Positions 52,870 through 61,285 of a DNA stretch of 64,000 nucleotides are shown here, in pieces. The stretch is taken from positions 1-64,000 of the forward strand of contig JADJOY010000032.1 in assembly GCA_016713535.1 (NCBI GenBank), given 5' to 3'. Origin of the DNA: Deltaproteobacteria bacterium. GTDB taxonomy: Bacteria; JADJOY01. Under the pieces are notes generated by a model. The model saw nothing but the letters and a program-made list of their open reading frames with translations, did not search any database and was not told where the DNA came from. Made by a program: the position numbers and the translations under genes. Positions within the stretch are counted from its first letter, which is position 1. Each line of letters opens with the position of its first letter.

Positions 52870-52945
52870 CCCGTCTAGGGTGCCATAGCCGCGAAAACCG
52901 CGCCAACGCTGATGTTCGCGCGGCGCGCCCCGCCGCCGCAGCGGG

Positions 52946-53992
52946 TCACGGCTCGTTGGTCGAGATGTCCTTCCAGGGCGGCGCCCCGGTGGCGCTCTCG
53001 ACCGTCCAGACCCGCTCGCGCTCGAACGGGTGCGCGCGGACCGGGCAGCCCTCGACCGTGCACAGCGGGCAGCAATAGGACATGCACGGGTCGAGGTGGA
53101 CGATCGCGTCGCCCGGCGCGCCGAGGCGGTCGAGGATCTCGTCACCGAGCATCTGCTCGAGCCCGTGCGCCTCCTCGACGGTCCAGAACCGCGGCACCAC
53201 CAGGTGCAGGTCGATGTGATGGTGACGACCCTGGCGCAGTACCCGCAGGCGATGCGGTTCGAGGAGCCCCGGCCGTCGCAGCTCGGTCAACGCCGCGAGG
53301 ATGCGCCCCACCAGCTCGGGGTCGGCCTCGTCCATGAGGTGACCGACGCTCTTGCGCACGATCCGGACTCCGGACACCAGGATCTGGACGGCGACGAGCG
53401 AGGCCGCGACCGGGTCGATCCAGCCCAGGCCGGTGATGCGCACCAGACCGAGGCCAACCAGCACCGCGGCTGTCGTCACCACGTCGGTGAGGAGGTGCTG
53501 GCCATCGGCGACCAGGGCGGCCGAGCGCACCGCCTTGCCGCGGCGGATCAGGAACGAGCCCACCGCCAGGTTCACGAGCCCCGCGCCGGCCACGATCAAC
53601 AGACCGGAGTCGAGGTTGGCGATCGGCGCCGGGTCGTGGATCGCCGGTATCGCCTCGACCAGGATCAGCACCGCAGCCACCACGATCAGCGCGCCCTCGA
53701 CGCCCGCCGAGAACTCCTCCGCCTTGCCGTGACCGTAAGGGTGGTCGAGGTCGGCGGGACGCGAACCGACGATGAGCGTGAAGAGGGCCAAGCTCGACGC
53801 CACCACGTTGACGATGCTCTCGAGCGCATCCGAGAGCACGGCCGTGGAACCGGTGAGCCGCCAGGCTGCGAGCTTGGCGCCGAGCAGCACCACGCTGACC
53901 ACCACCGAGAGCACGCCCGCGCGCACTCGGCCGTCGGGAGCGGGGACGAGCTCGTCGGACGACGCGGAGGAAGCGACGTTCGGCACGTTCAT
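52946..53992 (-). CDS. Cation diffusion facilitator with Cys-rich tail
   Basis: 348-residue CDF metal exporter. Six membrane helices; helix 2 carries SDALESIVN, the helix 2-3 loop has the HPYGHGKAE motif and helix 5 has DGQHLLTD. A cytoplasmic ferredoxin-like domain (HHHIDLHLVVP) follows. After it comes a Cys-rich segment DPCMSYCCPLCTVEGCPVR, which could bind the transported metal or sense it. The export substrate may be Zn, Fe, Mn or Co; the helix-2 residues differ from the HD site of zinc-specific members. ATG 53992 is divergent from the sulfotransferase. Confidence 0.9.
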   Translation of the reverse strand: MNVPNVASSASSDELVPAPDGRVRAGVLSVVVSVVLLGAKLAAWRLTGSTAVLSDALESIVNVVASSLALFTLIVGSRPADLDHPYGHGKAEEFSAGVEGALIVVAAVLILVEAIPAIHDPAPIANLDSGLLIVAGAGLVNLAVGSFLIRRGKAVRSAALVADGQHLLTDVVTTAAVLVGLGLVRITGLGWIDPVAASLVAVQILVSGVRIVRKSVGHLMDEADPELVGRILAALTELRRPGLLEPHRLRVLRQGRHHHIDLHLVVPRFWTVEEAHGLEQMLGDEILDRLGAPGDAIVHLDPCMSYCCPLCTVEGCPVRAHPFERERVWTVESATGAPPWKDISTNEP

Positions 53993-54170
53993 GTCTCGTT
54001 GGTACGGCCCCGCGGTGTCGGGCCGAGAGCGGGCCAGGCTAGCAGGCGTGGTCGGCCCGTCCCACCGGCGCCTGGCGGCTCCGGCACGCCTCACGCGCGG
54101 TTGCCACTCGCCTCCGCGCGAGGCTATTCCCCACGGGCTCCGCCCGCGGCGGGGCCTCCCGGAGGTCCGT

Positions 54171-55193
54171 GTGTCCGAACTACAAGATCGCTTGATGTTC
54201 GTGATCGGCTCCCCCCGCTCCGGCTCGACCTTGCTCGAGCGGATGCTCGCGTCGCACTCGATGATCGCGGGCGGCCCGGAGCCGCACCTCATCACGCCGC
54301 TCGCGCACCTCGGCTACTACGACACCGTCTCCGCCGCTCCTTACGACCACCTGCGCGCGGTGGATGCGATTCGAGGCTTCGTCGCCGAGCTCCCGGATGG
54401 CGAGCGGGACTACCTCGACGCGTGCCGCGCCTACACCGACGTCCTCTACGGCCGGGCCCTGGCCAAGAGCGGCAAGCAGCGCTTCCTCGACAAGACCCCG
54501 GCCTACGGGCTGGTGCTGCCGTTCCTCGCCAGGCTCTACCCGCGCGCCAAGTACGTGGTGCTGACGCGACACCCGGCTGCGATCTTCTGCTCGTTCGCCG
54601 AGAGCTTCTTCGAGGGCGACTTCGAAGCCGCCAACGCGTTCAACCCGATCCTCGATCGCTACGTGCCGGCGCTCGCGCGCTTCCTGCGCGAGCGGCCGGT
54701 ACCCCTCTGTCACGTGCGCTACGAGGACCTGGTCGCCGATCCCGAGCGCTGGATGCGCGAGATCTTCGAGTTCCTGGGCGTACCGTTCGAGGCGAGCGCG
54801 ATCGACTACGGCAAGCACGAGCACTCGAACAAGGGACTCGGTGACCCGACCGGGGTCCACAAGCACACCCGGCCGTCCACGGCCTCGATCGAGAAGTGGG
54901 CGAAGCAGCTCGCGGGCGACGAGAAGAACCTGAAGCTCGTGCGCTCGCTCACCGATCGCCTCGACCCCGCCGATCTCGCCACCTGGGGCTACGACAAGAA
55001 GACGCTCTACGCTCCCATCGACGAGGGCCGGGTGCCGGGCATCGCGCCGCGCAAGAAGAAGCTCTCGGACAGGCTCGATCGGCACTCCCTCGAGCGCTGG
55101 TTGCTGCTCGAGCTCCGCCGCAACATCCACCACAACGCCTTCGGGCGGCTGGTGAAGAAGGTCCGCTTCGTGTGCGACGTGCTGCTCAGGTGA
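54171..55193 (+). CDS. PAPS-dependent sulfotransferase
   Basis: 340-residue sulfotransferase of the Sulfotransfer_3 type. The PAPS 5'-phosphosulfate loop is IGSPRSGSTLLERML near residue 13, and the 3'-phosphate motif is VVLTRHPAAIFCS near residue 126. It transfers sulfate from PAPS to a hydroxyl or amine acceptor; the acceptor is unknown. The GTG start at 54171 is supported by GGAGG about 6 bases upstream. The end is basic and amphipathic. PAPS-forming genes are not in this window. Confidence 0.88.
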   Translation: MSELQDRLMFVIGSPRSGSTLLERMLASHSMIAGGPEPHLITPLAHLGYYDTVSAAPYDHLRAVDAIRGFVAELPDGERDYLDACRAYTDVLYGRALAKSGKQRFLDKTPAYGLVLPFLARLYPRAKYVVLTRHPAAIFCSFAESFFEGDFEAANAFNPILDRYVPALARFLRERPVPLCHVRYEDLVADPERWMREIFEFLGVPFEASAIDYGKHEHSNKGLGDPTGVHKHTRPSTASIEKWAKQLAGDEKNLKLVRSLTDRLDPADLATWGYDKKTLYAPIDEGRVPGIAPRKKKLSDRLDRHSLERWLLLELRRNIHHNAFGRLVKKVRFVCDVLLR

Positions 55194-55271
55194 CGACGCG
55201 CCGGGCTCCCGTCCTCGACGGCGGCCGCCCGCCCACCCTGGCCGCCGCACGGCGGTCTCCGGAGGCCCACC

Positions 55272-55607
55272 ATGACCCAGTCCAAGTACCCCCTGCTCCT
55301 CGCCGTGATCGCGGCGCTCGTCGTCGGCACGGCACTTCCCGGCTGCGGCCGCACGCTCTCACGATGGGGCCTCGGCGCGCAGCGGCTGCACGCTCCCCAA
55401 GGCGCACAGGCCGTGCTCGGCATGTCGTTCCACCAGGAGGGCACCAGCACCATCAAGGACGTGGTGTTCGTGATGGACGACTGCACGGTGGTGGCGAAGG
55501 AGTACAAGGACATCTCGCCGTTCGAGGGCAAGCTCGAGATCCTCAGCCACGACGGCAAGCCCTTCCATCAGGCCGGATGCGTGCCACGCGTGGCGTCGGC
55601 GCGGTGA
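55272..55607 (+). CDS. Small lipoprotein of unknown function
   Basis: 111-residue exported protein. The signal peptide ends in GTALPGC (Cys25). About 85 mature residues follow with strands such as AVLGMSFHQEG and IKDVVFVMDDCTVVAKEYKD, plus two further cysteines. GGAGG precedes ATG 55272. Its last residues border the tandem repeat array, and the stop at 55605-55607 is 3 bases before the array begins. I do not recognise the family. Confidence 0.65.
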   Translation: MTQSKYPLLLAVIAALVVGTALPGCGRTLSRWGLGAQRLHAPQGAQAVLGMSFHQEGTSTIKDVVFVMDDCTVVAKEYKDISPFEGKLEILSHDGKPFHQAGCVPRVASAR

Positions 55608-55610
55608 TTT

Positions 55611-56180
55611 TGCGGGGGGCTGTTCCAGCCCCCCGCCCGCCGGGAGTGAATCCCGGCGGGACCCACCCCCAAGGCACTCGACTACGCTCGTGGCGTGCCG
55701 CTGGCACGCGCAGATCGGCGAGACTGGTCGTGGCGCGGACATCCTTGCGGGGGGCTCTTCCAGCCCCCCGCCCGCCGGGAGTGAATCCCGGCGCGACCCA
55801 CCCCCAAGGCACTCGACTACGCTCGTGGCGTGCCGCTGGCACGCGCAGATCGGCGAGACTGGTCGTGGCGCGGACATCCTTGCGGGGGGCTGTTCCAGCC
55901 CCCCGCCCGCCGGGAGTGAATCCCGGCGGGACCCACCCCCAAGGCACTCGACTACGCTCGTGGCGTGCCGCTGGCACGCGCAGATCGGCGAGACTCGTCG
56001 TGGCGCTGACATCCTTGCGGGGGGCTCTTCCAGCCCCCCGCCCGCCGGGAGTGAATCCCGGCGGGACCCACCCCCACGGCACTCGCTTACGCTCGTGGCG
56101 TGCCGCTGGCACGCGCAAATCGGCGAGACTTGTCGTGGCGCTGGCATCCTTGCGGGGGGCTCTTCCAAACCCCCGCCTCA
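55611..56180. repeat. 135-bp tandem repeat array
   Basis: Units begin at 55611, 55746, 55881 and 56016, exactly 135 bases apart, with a partial fifth from 56151. Each unit holds a GGGGGGCT...AGCCCCCC hairpin, a CCCGCCGGGA/TCCCGGCGGG hairpin around GTGAA, and a GCGTGCC-GCT-GGCACGC hairpin. Copies differ at a handful of positions, for example CTGTTCC against CTCTTCC alternating between units. The period is a multiple of three, so long open frames appear on both strands, but they are not considered genes. No spacers, so not CRISPR. Confidence 0.9.
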
Positions 56181-56205
56181 CCCCCACCTTTCCTGGAGAG
56201 ATTCC

Positions 56206-57132
56206 ATGCGTATCGGCTGGACGCTTCCGCAGCACGGCGCCGTCGCCGGCCCCGAGTCGCTGATCCGATTCTCGAAGCGCGCCGAGGACCTCGGCGTCGA
56301 CAGCTTGTGGGTGTGCGAGCGACTGCTGTGGCCGGTGTCGCCCAAGGCCCCCTACCCCGCAAGCGCCGACGGCAGCCTGCCCGTCCAGTTCCAGCGCGAG
56401 CTCGATCCGCTGGAGACGCTCACCTTCGTGGCCGCGCACACCCAGCGCGCGCGCCTCGGCACCAGCGTCATCAACCTGCCCTACTACAACCCGGTCATGC
56501 TGGCGCGGCGGATCGCGAGCCTCGACGTGCTGTCGGGCGGACGCGCCGCGATCGGCTTCGGCAACGGCTGGTCGCCCGACGAGTTCGAGGCGATGGGCGT
56601 GCCGATGAAGGCGCGGGTGCGGCGCTCCGAGGAGTACCTGACGGTGATGAAGGCGATGTGGACCACCGACCCCGTCGAGTTCCAGGGCACCTTCGTCTCG
56701 CTACCCAGGTCGGTGGTGCCGCTCAAGCCGGTGCAGAAGCCGCACCCGCCGCTCTACCTCGCCGCGTACACCGAGTCTGCGATCGAGCTCGTGGCGCGCC
56801 ACGCCGATGGCTGGAACCCGGCAGGAGTGCCTGTGGCCGGGATGCAGGCGATGTGGGGCGCCATTCGCAGCCGCGCCGAGGCGCTGGGCCGCGACCCGTC
56901 GAAGCTCGAGCTCGTGGTGCGCGCCAACCTCTACGTCACGCCGAAGGCGCTCGACGAGGCGAGCCGCGCCGTGTTCGTGGGCAGCCTCGATCAGATCCGG
57001 GCCGACCTGGATGCGACACGCGCGCTCGGCGCCCACGAGACGCTGCTCGAAGCGCAGTTCGCGACGAGCGTCGAGGCACTCGAGCCGCAGCTCGAGCTCC
57101 TCGACAGGCTGACGTCCCTCGCGCGATCCTGA
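56206..57132 (+). CDS. LLM-class (probably F420-dependent) oxidoreductase
   Basis: 308-residue luciferase-like TIM-barrel enzyme. Family motifs: IGWTLPQHGAVAGPE, AEDLGVDSLWVCERL, ARLGTSVINLPYYNPVMLARR, LSGGRAAIGFGNGWSPDEF. These fit the TIGR03619-type F420-dependent group more than FMN monooxygenases. The substrate is unknown; no F420 biosynthesis genes lie here. ATG 56206 has TGGAGAG just upstream and gives the family N-terminus. The frame is open upstream through the tandem repeats, which is not taken as coding. Confidence 0.88.
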   Translation: MRIGWTLPQHGAVAGPESLIRFSKRAEDLGVDSLWVCERLLWPVSPKAPYPASADGSLPVQFQRELDPLETLTFVAAHTQRARLGTSVINLPYYNPVMLARRIASLDVLSGGRAAIGFGNGWSPDEFEAMGVPMKARVRRSEEYLTVMKAMWTTDPVEFQGTFVSLPRSVVPLKPVQKPHPPLYLAAYTESAIELVARHADGWNPAGVPVAGMQAMWGAIRSRAEALGRDPSKLELVVRANLYVTPKALDEASRAVFVGSLDQIRADLDATRALGAHETLLEAQFATSVEALEPQLELLDRLTSLARS

Positions 57133-57138
57133 CGCCGC

Positions 57139-57221
57139 GGGCGGGCGCAAGGCCCGCCCCTACCGTCCAGGTGTCGACGCCGGCGGTGATGCGGCCGTAC
57201 GGGCGGGGCCAGTCCCCGCCC
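57139..57221. repeat. Two opposed covarying hairpins
   Basis: GGGCGGGC (57139-57146), loop GCAAG, GCCCGCCC (57152-57159), then CTACC; and GGGCGGGG (57201-57208), loop CCAGT, CCCCGCCC (57214-57221), preceded by CGTAC, the inverse of the tail. They lie between the convergent oxidoreductase and hydrolase genes and could terminate both. Confidence 0.5.
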
Positions 57222-57242
57222 GACGAGGCGCTTCGAGGATCT

Positions 57243-58521
57243 TCACCCCGCCGCTTGCGCGGGCGTGGGCGGCTCCTCGACACGCGGCAAGCTCGGCTCC
57301 TTGTGCTGATGCTTGAGCGCGTAGTCGGCGAGGTTCTTGATGTCGTAGCAGATCTGCCGGATGTCGTGGCCCATGGTGAGGTCGATGTGACTGTTGCCCT
57401 TCACCGGCCGCCACAAGAGGTAGTTGCTGCGCGCGTTCTTGTAGATCGAGCTGGTGCTCTTCAGGTCCGCGATCCGGTCCTGGTCCCCGAACACGATCGC
57501 CACCGGGATCTCGATCTTGTCGAAGTTCTTCTTGAAGTCGTAGTTGAGCTTGTAGCACTTGAGCTCGTCCTTGCGGATCCAGCGCGCGAACTGCCGCACC
57601 ACCGCGCGCGGCTCGGGGCCGCCGCCGATGTTGAGCAAGGACTTGATGCGCTCGGGATTGGCGCGCTCCGGGTTCCACATCAGCGGGATGTACTTGGGGA
57701 TCCCGCCGAGCAGCGTGCCGGGGCGGTTGAAGAACTTCTGGACGGTGCGCAGCAGCAGGTCGACCGGCACCACCTGGAACTTGAGCTCGGCCGGCTCTTC
57801 GTTCGGCGTGAGCTTGTCGACGACCGTCTCCGGCACGATCGGCAGCGCCTCCACGAAGTCGGCGAGGCGCTTGCGAGTGGCGTGGCTCACCTTGCGGGCG
57901 GTGTTGAGCTCCCACAGCAGCGCGTCGACGGCCGGCACGCCCAGGAGATCGACGAGCGCCAGCATCTGGATGAGCGGGAATCCGCGCCCGATGTCGCTCG
58001 GCGCCCCGATCGTCACCAGCCCCAGGAAGTCTTCCTGCTGCCAGGACGCGAGCCCGTAGCCGAGCATGCCGCCCATGCTGTGGCCCACGTAGACCATCTT
58101 GCGGCGGCCGGTCTTGCGCTTCACCTCGCGGATGGCCGCCGGCAGATCGAACATGAAGTAGCTGTCGACGTCCCACGCCCACTGGATGTCGCCCGGCAGC
58201 GGGCGGCCATCGCGGCGATGACGGCGGTACTGGAGCGCGGTCGAGCTCTTTGCCGTGACCGCGTAGCTCGAGGATGTGGATGTCGGCGCCGAAGAACGCC
58301 ATGTTCTTCACGAACTCGCCCGACGTCCACGCGTGGCGGTTCTGCGAGAAGCCGTGCACCAGCAGGAACGGCACGCCCGCGAGTGGCTGCTCGAAGGCCA
58401 CCTTCTTGGGCTTGTAGCGGGTGATCACCAGCGTCCAGTGATCCTGGGTCTCGACCAGATACTCCTCTTCGTCACAAAGCTCTTCGAGCGAGATCCGGTC
58501 CACGTTCGCGCTGTTCGGCAT
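57243..58521 (-). CDS. Lipase-like alpha/beta hydrolase (one frame break)
   Basis: About 425 residues when repaired. The N-terminal part has the oxyanion motif LLVHGFSQNRHAW and ILELRGHGK. The frame breaks near 58245 in an AAAGAG context. Reading on in the other frame gives SSTALQYRRHRRDGRPLPGD, then the nucleophile elbow YVGHSMGGMLG, Asp in VFGDQDRIADL and His in NSHIDLTMGHD. The size and middle lid region resemble acid-lipase-like or PHA-related hydrolases; substrate unknown. The start is ATG 58521 (MPNSANVD), with 58566 as an alternative. The uncorrected N-terminal frame runs to 57160. Divergent from pyrE. Confidence 0.8.
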
Positions 58522-58634
58522 GTCGAGTGCCCTCGGTGCGGCGAGGTGACGCTTTGCGTCGATCATAGCGTTTGAGCGCGTGCTAGTCTCGCGCGCCCCG
58601 CGATACCGCGGCTCGATCCGCCGGAGCCTCCGCC

Positions 58635-59213
58635 ATGCCGACCGCGTCCTCTCCCGCCGACCGCGACCGCCTGCGCGCCCTCCTCCTCGAGCACAGCGTA
58701 CGGTGGGGCGAGTTCACCCTCGCCTCCGGCAAGAAGAGCGACCTCTACATCGATGCCCGCGTCACGCTGATGCTGCCCGAGGGGCTGAGCCTCGCCGGCA
58801 AGCTGCTGCTCGAGCAGATCGACGCCACCTTCCAGCCCGCCGACCTCGACGCCGTCGGCGGCATGGCGGTGGGTGCGGTGCCCCTCGTCAGCGCATGCCT
58901 GGTCCACGCCGCGGCCGACTCCCGCTGGCGCGGCCTGCGGGGGTTCTTCGTGCGCAAGGAGGCCAAGGGCCACGGCCTCGGCAAGCGCGTCGAGGGCGCG
59001 TTCCGCGCCGGCGATCGGGTGGTGCTCCTCGAGGACGTGGTGACCTCGGGCGGGTCGTCCAAGCTCGCCGCGGACGCGGTCCAGGAAGCCGGTGGGCAGG
59101 TGCGCCGGGTGGTCGCGATCGTCGATCGAGACGAAGGCGGGGCGGCAGCCCTCGCCGGGGCCGGAGGCTTGAGTGCGATCTTCCGGCGCGCCGACCTCGT
59201 CGCACCGAGCTGA
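58635..59213 (+). CDS. pyrE: Orotate phosphoribosyltransferase
   Basis: 192-residue type I phosphoribosyltransferase joining orotate to PRPP to give orotidine 5'-phosphate in pyrimidine synthesis. Early motif GEFTLASGKKSDLYIDAR. Flexible-loop lysines appear in FVRKEAKGHG. The PRPP motif is VVLLEDVVTSGGSS. Length is typical. ATG 58635 has GGAG upstream. It stands alone, with no other pyr gene in the window. Confidence 0.95.
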   Translation: MPTASSPADRDRLRALLLEHSVRWGEFTLASGKKSDLYIDARVTLMLPEGLSLAGKLLLEQIDATFQPADLDAVGGMAVGAVPLVSACLVHAAADSRWRGLRGFFVRKEAKGHGLGKRVEGAFRAGDRVVLLEDVVTSGGSSKLAADAVQEAGGQVRRVVAIVDRDEGGAAALAGAGGLSAIFRRADLVAPS

Positions 59214-59219
59214 GCGGCC

Positions 59220-59672
59220 TCAGCGCGGTGCGCCCCGGAACGAGTCGAACCAGGCGAGCGCCTCCGCCTCGGTCTCGACGGCGGTCGCGGTGACACCGCG
59301 ATTCGCCAGCACCACCACGCCGAAGCGCTCCGGGTCGAGCCACGTCGCGGGCGCCACGAGCGCCAGCCGCACGCTCATGGCGGACGCCTGCGCCCAGCGC
59401 TCGGCGGACGCGAAGCGCTCACTCAAGCTCGGCGTGAGGAAGCCGCTCAGCCCGGTGAGGTCGATCAGGAGCTCGGTCAGCCCCGCGGCGCGAGTCCGAT
59501 CGATCGCCTGCTCCACCAGCGCCACGCCCTGCTCGAGCGTGACCGTGCCGGACGCTCGGTAGAACGCCCGATCGCCGACGACCTCGTAGTGCTCGAGTGG
59601 CCTAATTTCGGCACCCCGCAGGCGCCCAGGGCGGCGCCGGAATTCTACGTGCGACCACCGCGCGACCAGCAC
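59220..59672 (-). CDS. STAS/SpoIIAA-like protein
   Basis: 150-residue protein. After about 25 basic residues of doubtful coding nature, the pattern HYEVVGDRAFYRASGTVTLEQ, then AIDRTRAAGLTELLIDLTGL and a final FGVVVLANRGVTATAVETEAEALAWF fits a SpoIIAA/STAS-like alpha-beta fold. Such domains act in protein-protein regulation. The true start may lie inside the listed frame. It is convergent with pyrE, 6 bases apart. Confidence 0.6.
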   Translation of the reverse strand: MLVARWSHVEFRRRPGRLRGAEIRPLEHYEVVGDRAFYRASGTVTLEQGVALVEQAIDRTRAAGLTELLIDLTGLSGFLTPSLSERFASAERWAQASAMSVRLALVAPATWLDPERFGVVVLANRGVTATAVETEAEALAWFDSFRGAPR

Positions 59673-59711
59673 CGAGGCATGCCCTGCGGCGCTCCACCAC
59701 CCACCCGCCTG

Positions 59712-60200
59712 CTACGGCGCGCGACGCTGGAACGGGCGGGCGAACTGGGGCAGCGTGGCGAGGATCACCAGCGCGAGCACGGTGCTGAGGACCGCGGTGG
59801 CCTCGCGCCCCATCCCCGCCGCCACGCCGATCGCGGCGGTGAGCCAGATGCCCGCGGCCGTCGTCAGCCCCTGCACGTCCGCCTCGCCGCCACGCTTGAT
59901 GATGGTGCCGGCACCCAGGAAGCCGATCCCCGCGGTGAGCCCCTGAAGCACCCGCGTGAGGTCCGCGTTCGCGACACCGGCCTGCTGAGGGATGAGCACG
60001 AACAGCGCCGCGCCGAGGGCCACCAGCATGTGCGTCCGCATGCCGGCGGACTTTCCCTTGTGCTCGCGCTCGAAGCCGAGCGTTCCACCCAGGATCGCGG
60101 CGAGGAGCATACGCACACCGATCCGCGTGGCCTGGCCGACGTCGGTGAGGTCGGAGAACTCCTCCGTCACCGCCTGCAACATCTCGCTCCACGGGTCCAT
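59712..60200 (-). CDS. MgtC/SapB-family membrane protein
   Basis: 162-residue protein with an N-terminal membrane domain of about five helices. The family core motifs are all present: RMLLAAILGGTLGFEREHKGKSAG, GMRTHMLVALGAALF, GLTAGIGFLGAGTIIK and VQGLTTAAGIWLTAAIG. It lacks the extra C-terminal soluble domain of Salmonella MgtC. Relatives affect magnesium homeostasis, ATP synthase or virulence. It lies 59 bases downstream of the HAD-phosphatase stop on the same strand. Confidence 0.92.
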   Translation of the reverse strand: MDPWSEMLQAVTEEFSDLTDVGQATRIGVRMLLAAILGGTLGFEREHKGKSAGMRTHMLVALGAALFVLIPQQAGVANADLTRVLQGLTAGIGFLGAGTIIKRGGEADVQGLTTAAGIWLTAAIGVAAGMGREATAVLSTVLALVILATLPQFARPFQRRAP

Positions 60201-60259
60201 GACAGGGCTCGCCGACCTCGCCGGTCAACATACCCGCCAGCCCCGCGAACGCGTGGCGG

Positions 60260-61285
60260 TCAGTGCGTGGGGTCGCCAGGGAACTCGCGCTGCCAATCTT
60301 GCTTCATGTCGACGATCGTCCACCCCTTGGCACGCGCCTCGTCGAGCCCCTTGTCGAGGCGCCCCACGGCGCTCGTCCGATCGTAGGCCCACTCGCGCTC
60401 GGCGTCGGTGTGCCGGACGTAGACGCAGAGCCTGGGCCCCGCGCCACCGGCGGTCCACTGCAACATCTGCAGATCGCCGTCGGAGTTGCCGAACGCGGCG
60501 ACCGGACGCCGCCCGACCCGTGCCTGGATACCGGCCGGCTTGCCCGGCCCATCGTCGATGAACTCGACCTCGGGCAGCCGTGCGAGCACCGGCTGCCCGG
60601 CGCGGACCTCGAACCGGGTCCGGATGCTGCTGCCGATCACCTGCTCGGGCGGGACGCCGTAGACCCGCTCGGCCCACGGCCGCATGAACTCCACTCCACC
60701 ACCCGAGACGATGTAGGTCGCGAACCCGTTGGCGCGCAGATAGGCGAGCAGCTCGACCATGGGTTGGTACACCATCTCGGTGTAGAGCCGCCCGGTCGTG
60801 GGATGACGCGCGCTCGCGATCCAGTCGCTCACGATGGACGCGAACTCGTCGGTGGTGGTGCCGGCGTGACTCGCGATCACGAGCTCGAGCAGCGCGTGCT
60901 CGCCACCCGCGAGCGCCGCCTTGGTGTCGCCGGCAAGCACCGAGCGGAACGGCTCTCTCTCCTTCCACTCGGGGTGTGACGGCGCGAGCGCCTTCACCCG
61001 GTCGAACGCGAACAGCGCCTGGACGTAGAGCGGCTGCTCGGCCCACAAGGTACCGTCGTTGTCGAACACGGCGATGCGCTCCGCGGGTGCGACGAAGGTC
61101 GGGCTCCCTACGGCGGTGGTCTTGGCGACGAAGCCGACGATCGCCGCGCGAGACCCGCTGTCCTTCCAGCTCGGCAGCACGTCCGCCGCGGCGGCCGCGA
61201 CCACCGTCGCGGCCCACGCCGCGACGACGTGCGCGCCCAGGCGCCATCGGTTCCGAGGCGAGCCCGCCCGGTCACGGCGCGTCAT
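60260..61285 (-). CDS. Exported HAD-family phosphatase
   Basis: 341-residue haloacid-dehalogenase-type phosphatase. A signal peptide (about residues 1-35, HVVAAWAATVVAAAAADV) precedes the catalytic motif FDNDGTLW (Asp75, Asp77). Motif II is IVSGGG, and the late acidic motif is AAFGNSDGDLQML. This fits the PhoE/SerB-like group of periplasmic HADs. The ATG overlaps the arylsulfatase stop (ATGA), so both are made together and probably act on related exported substrates. Confidence 0.88.
   Translation of the reverse strand: MTRRDRAGSPRNRWRLGAHVVAAWAATVVAAAAADVLPSWKDSGSRAAIVGFVAKTTAVGSPTFVAPAERIAVFDNDGTLWAEQPLYVQALFAFDRVKALAPSHPEWKEREPFRSVLAGDTKAALAGGEHALLELVIASHAGTTTDEFASIVSDWIASARHPTTGRLYTEMVYQPMVELLAYLRANGFATYIVSGGGVEFMRPWAERVYGVPPEQVIGSSIRTRFEVRAGQPVLARLPEVEFIDDGPGKPAGIQARVGRRPVAAFGNSDGDLQMLQWTAGGAGPRLCVYVRHTDAEREWAYDRTSAVGRLDKGLDEARAKGWTIVDMKQDWQREFPGDPTH

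Noticed and set aside
55611-56180. CRISPR array
   Set aside because: Units abut directly with no unique spacers, are 135 bases long, and no cas gene is near.
55690-56205. A repeat protein of 45-residue units, or an N-terminal extension of the LLM oxidoreductase, within the tandem array
   Set aside because: The 135-bp period is a multiple of three, so open frames arise on both strands automatically. The oxidoreductase has its own Shine-Dalgarno sequence and a normal family N-terminus at 56206.
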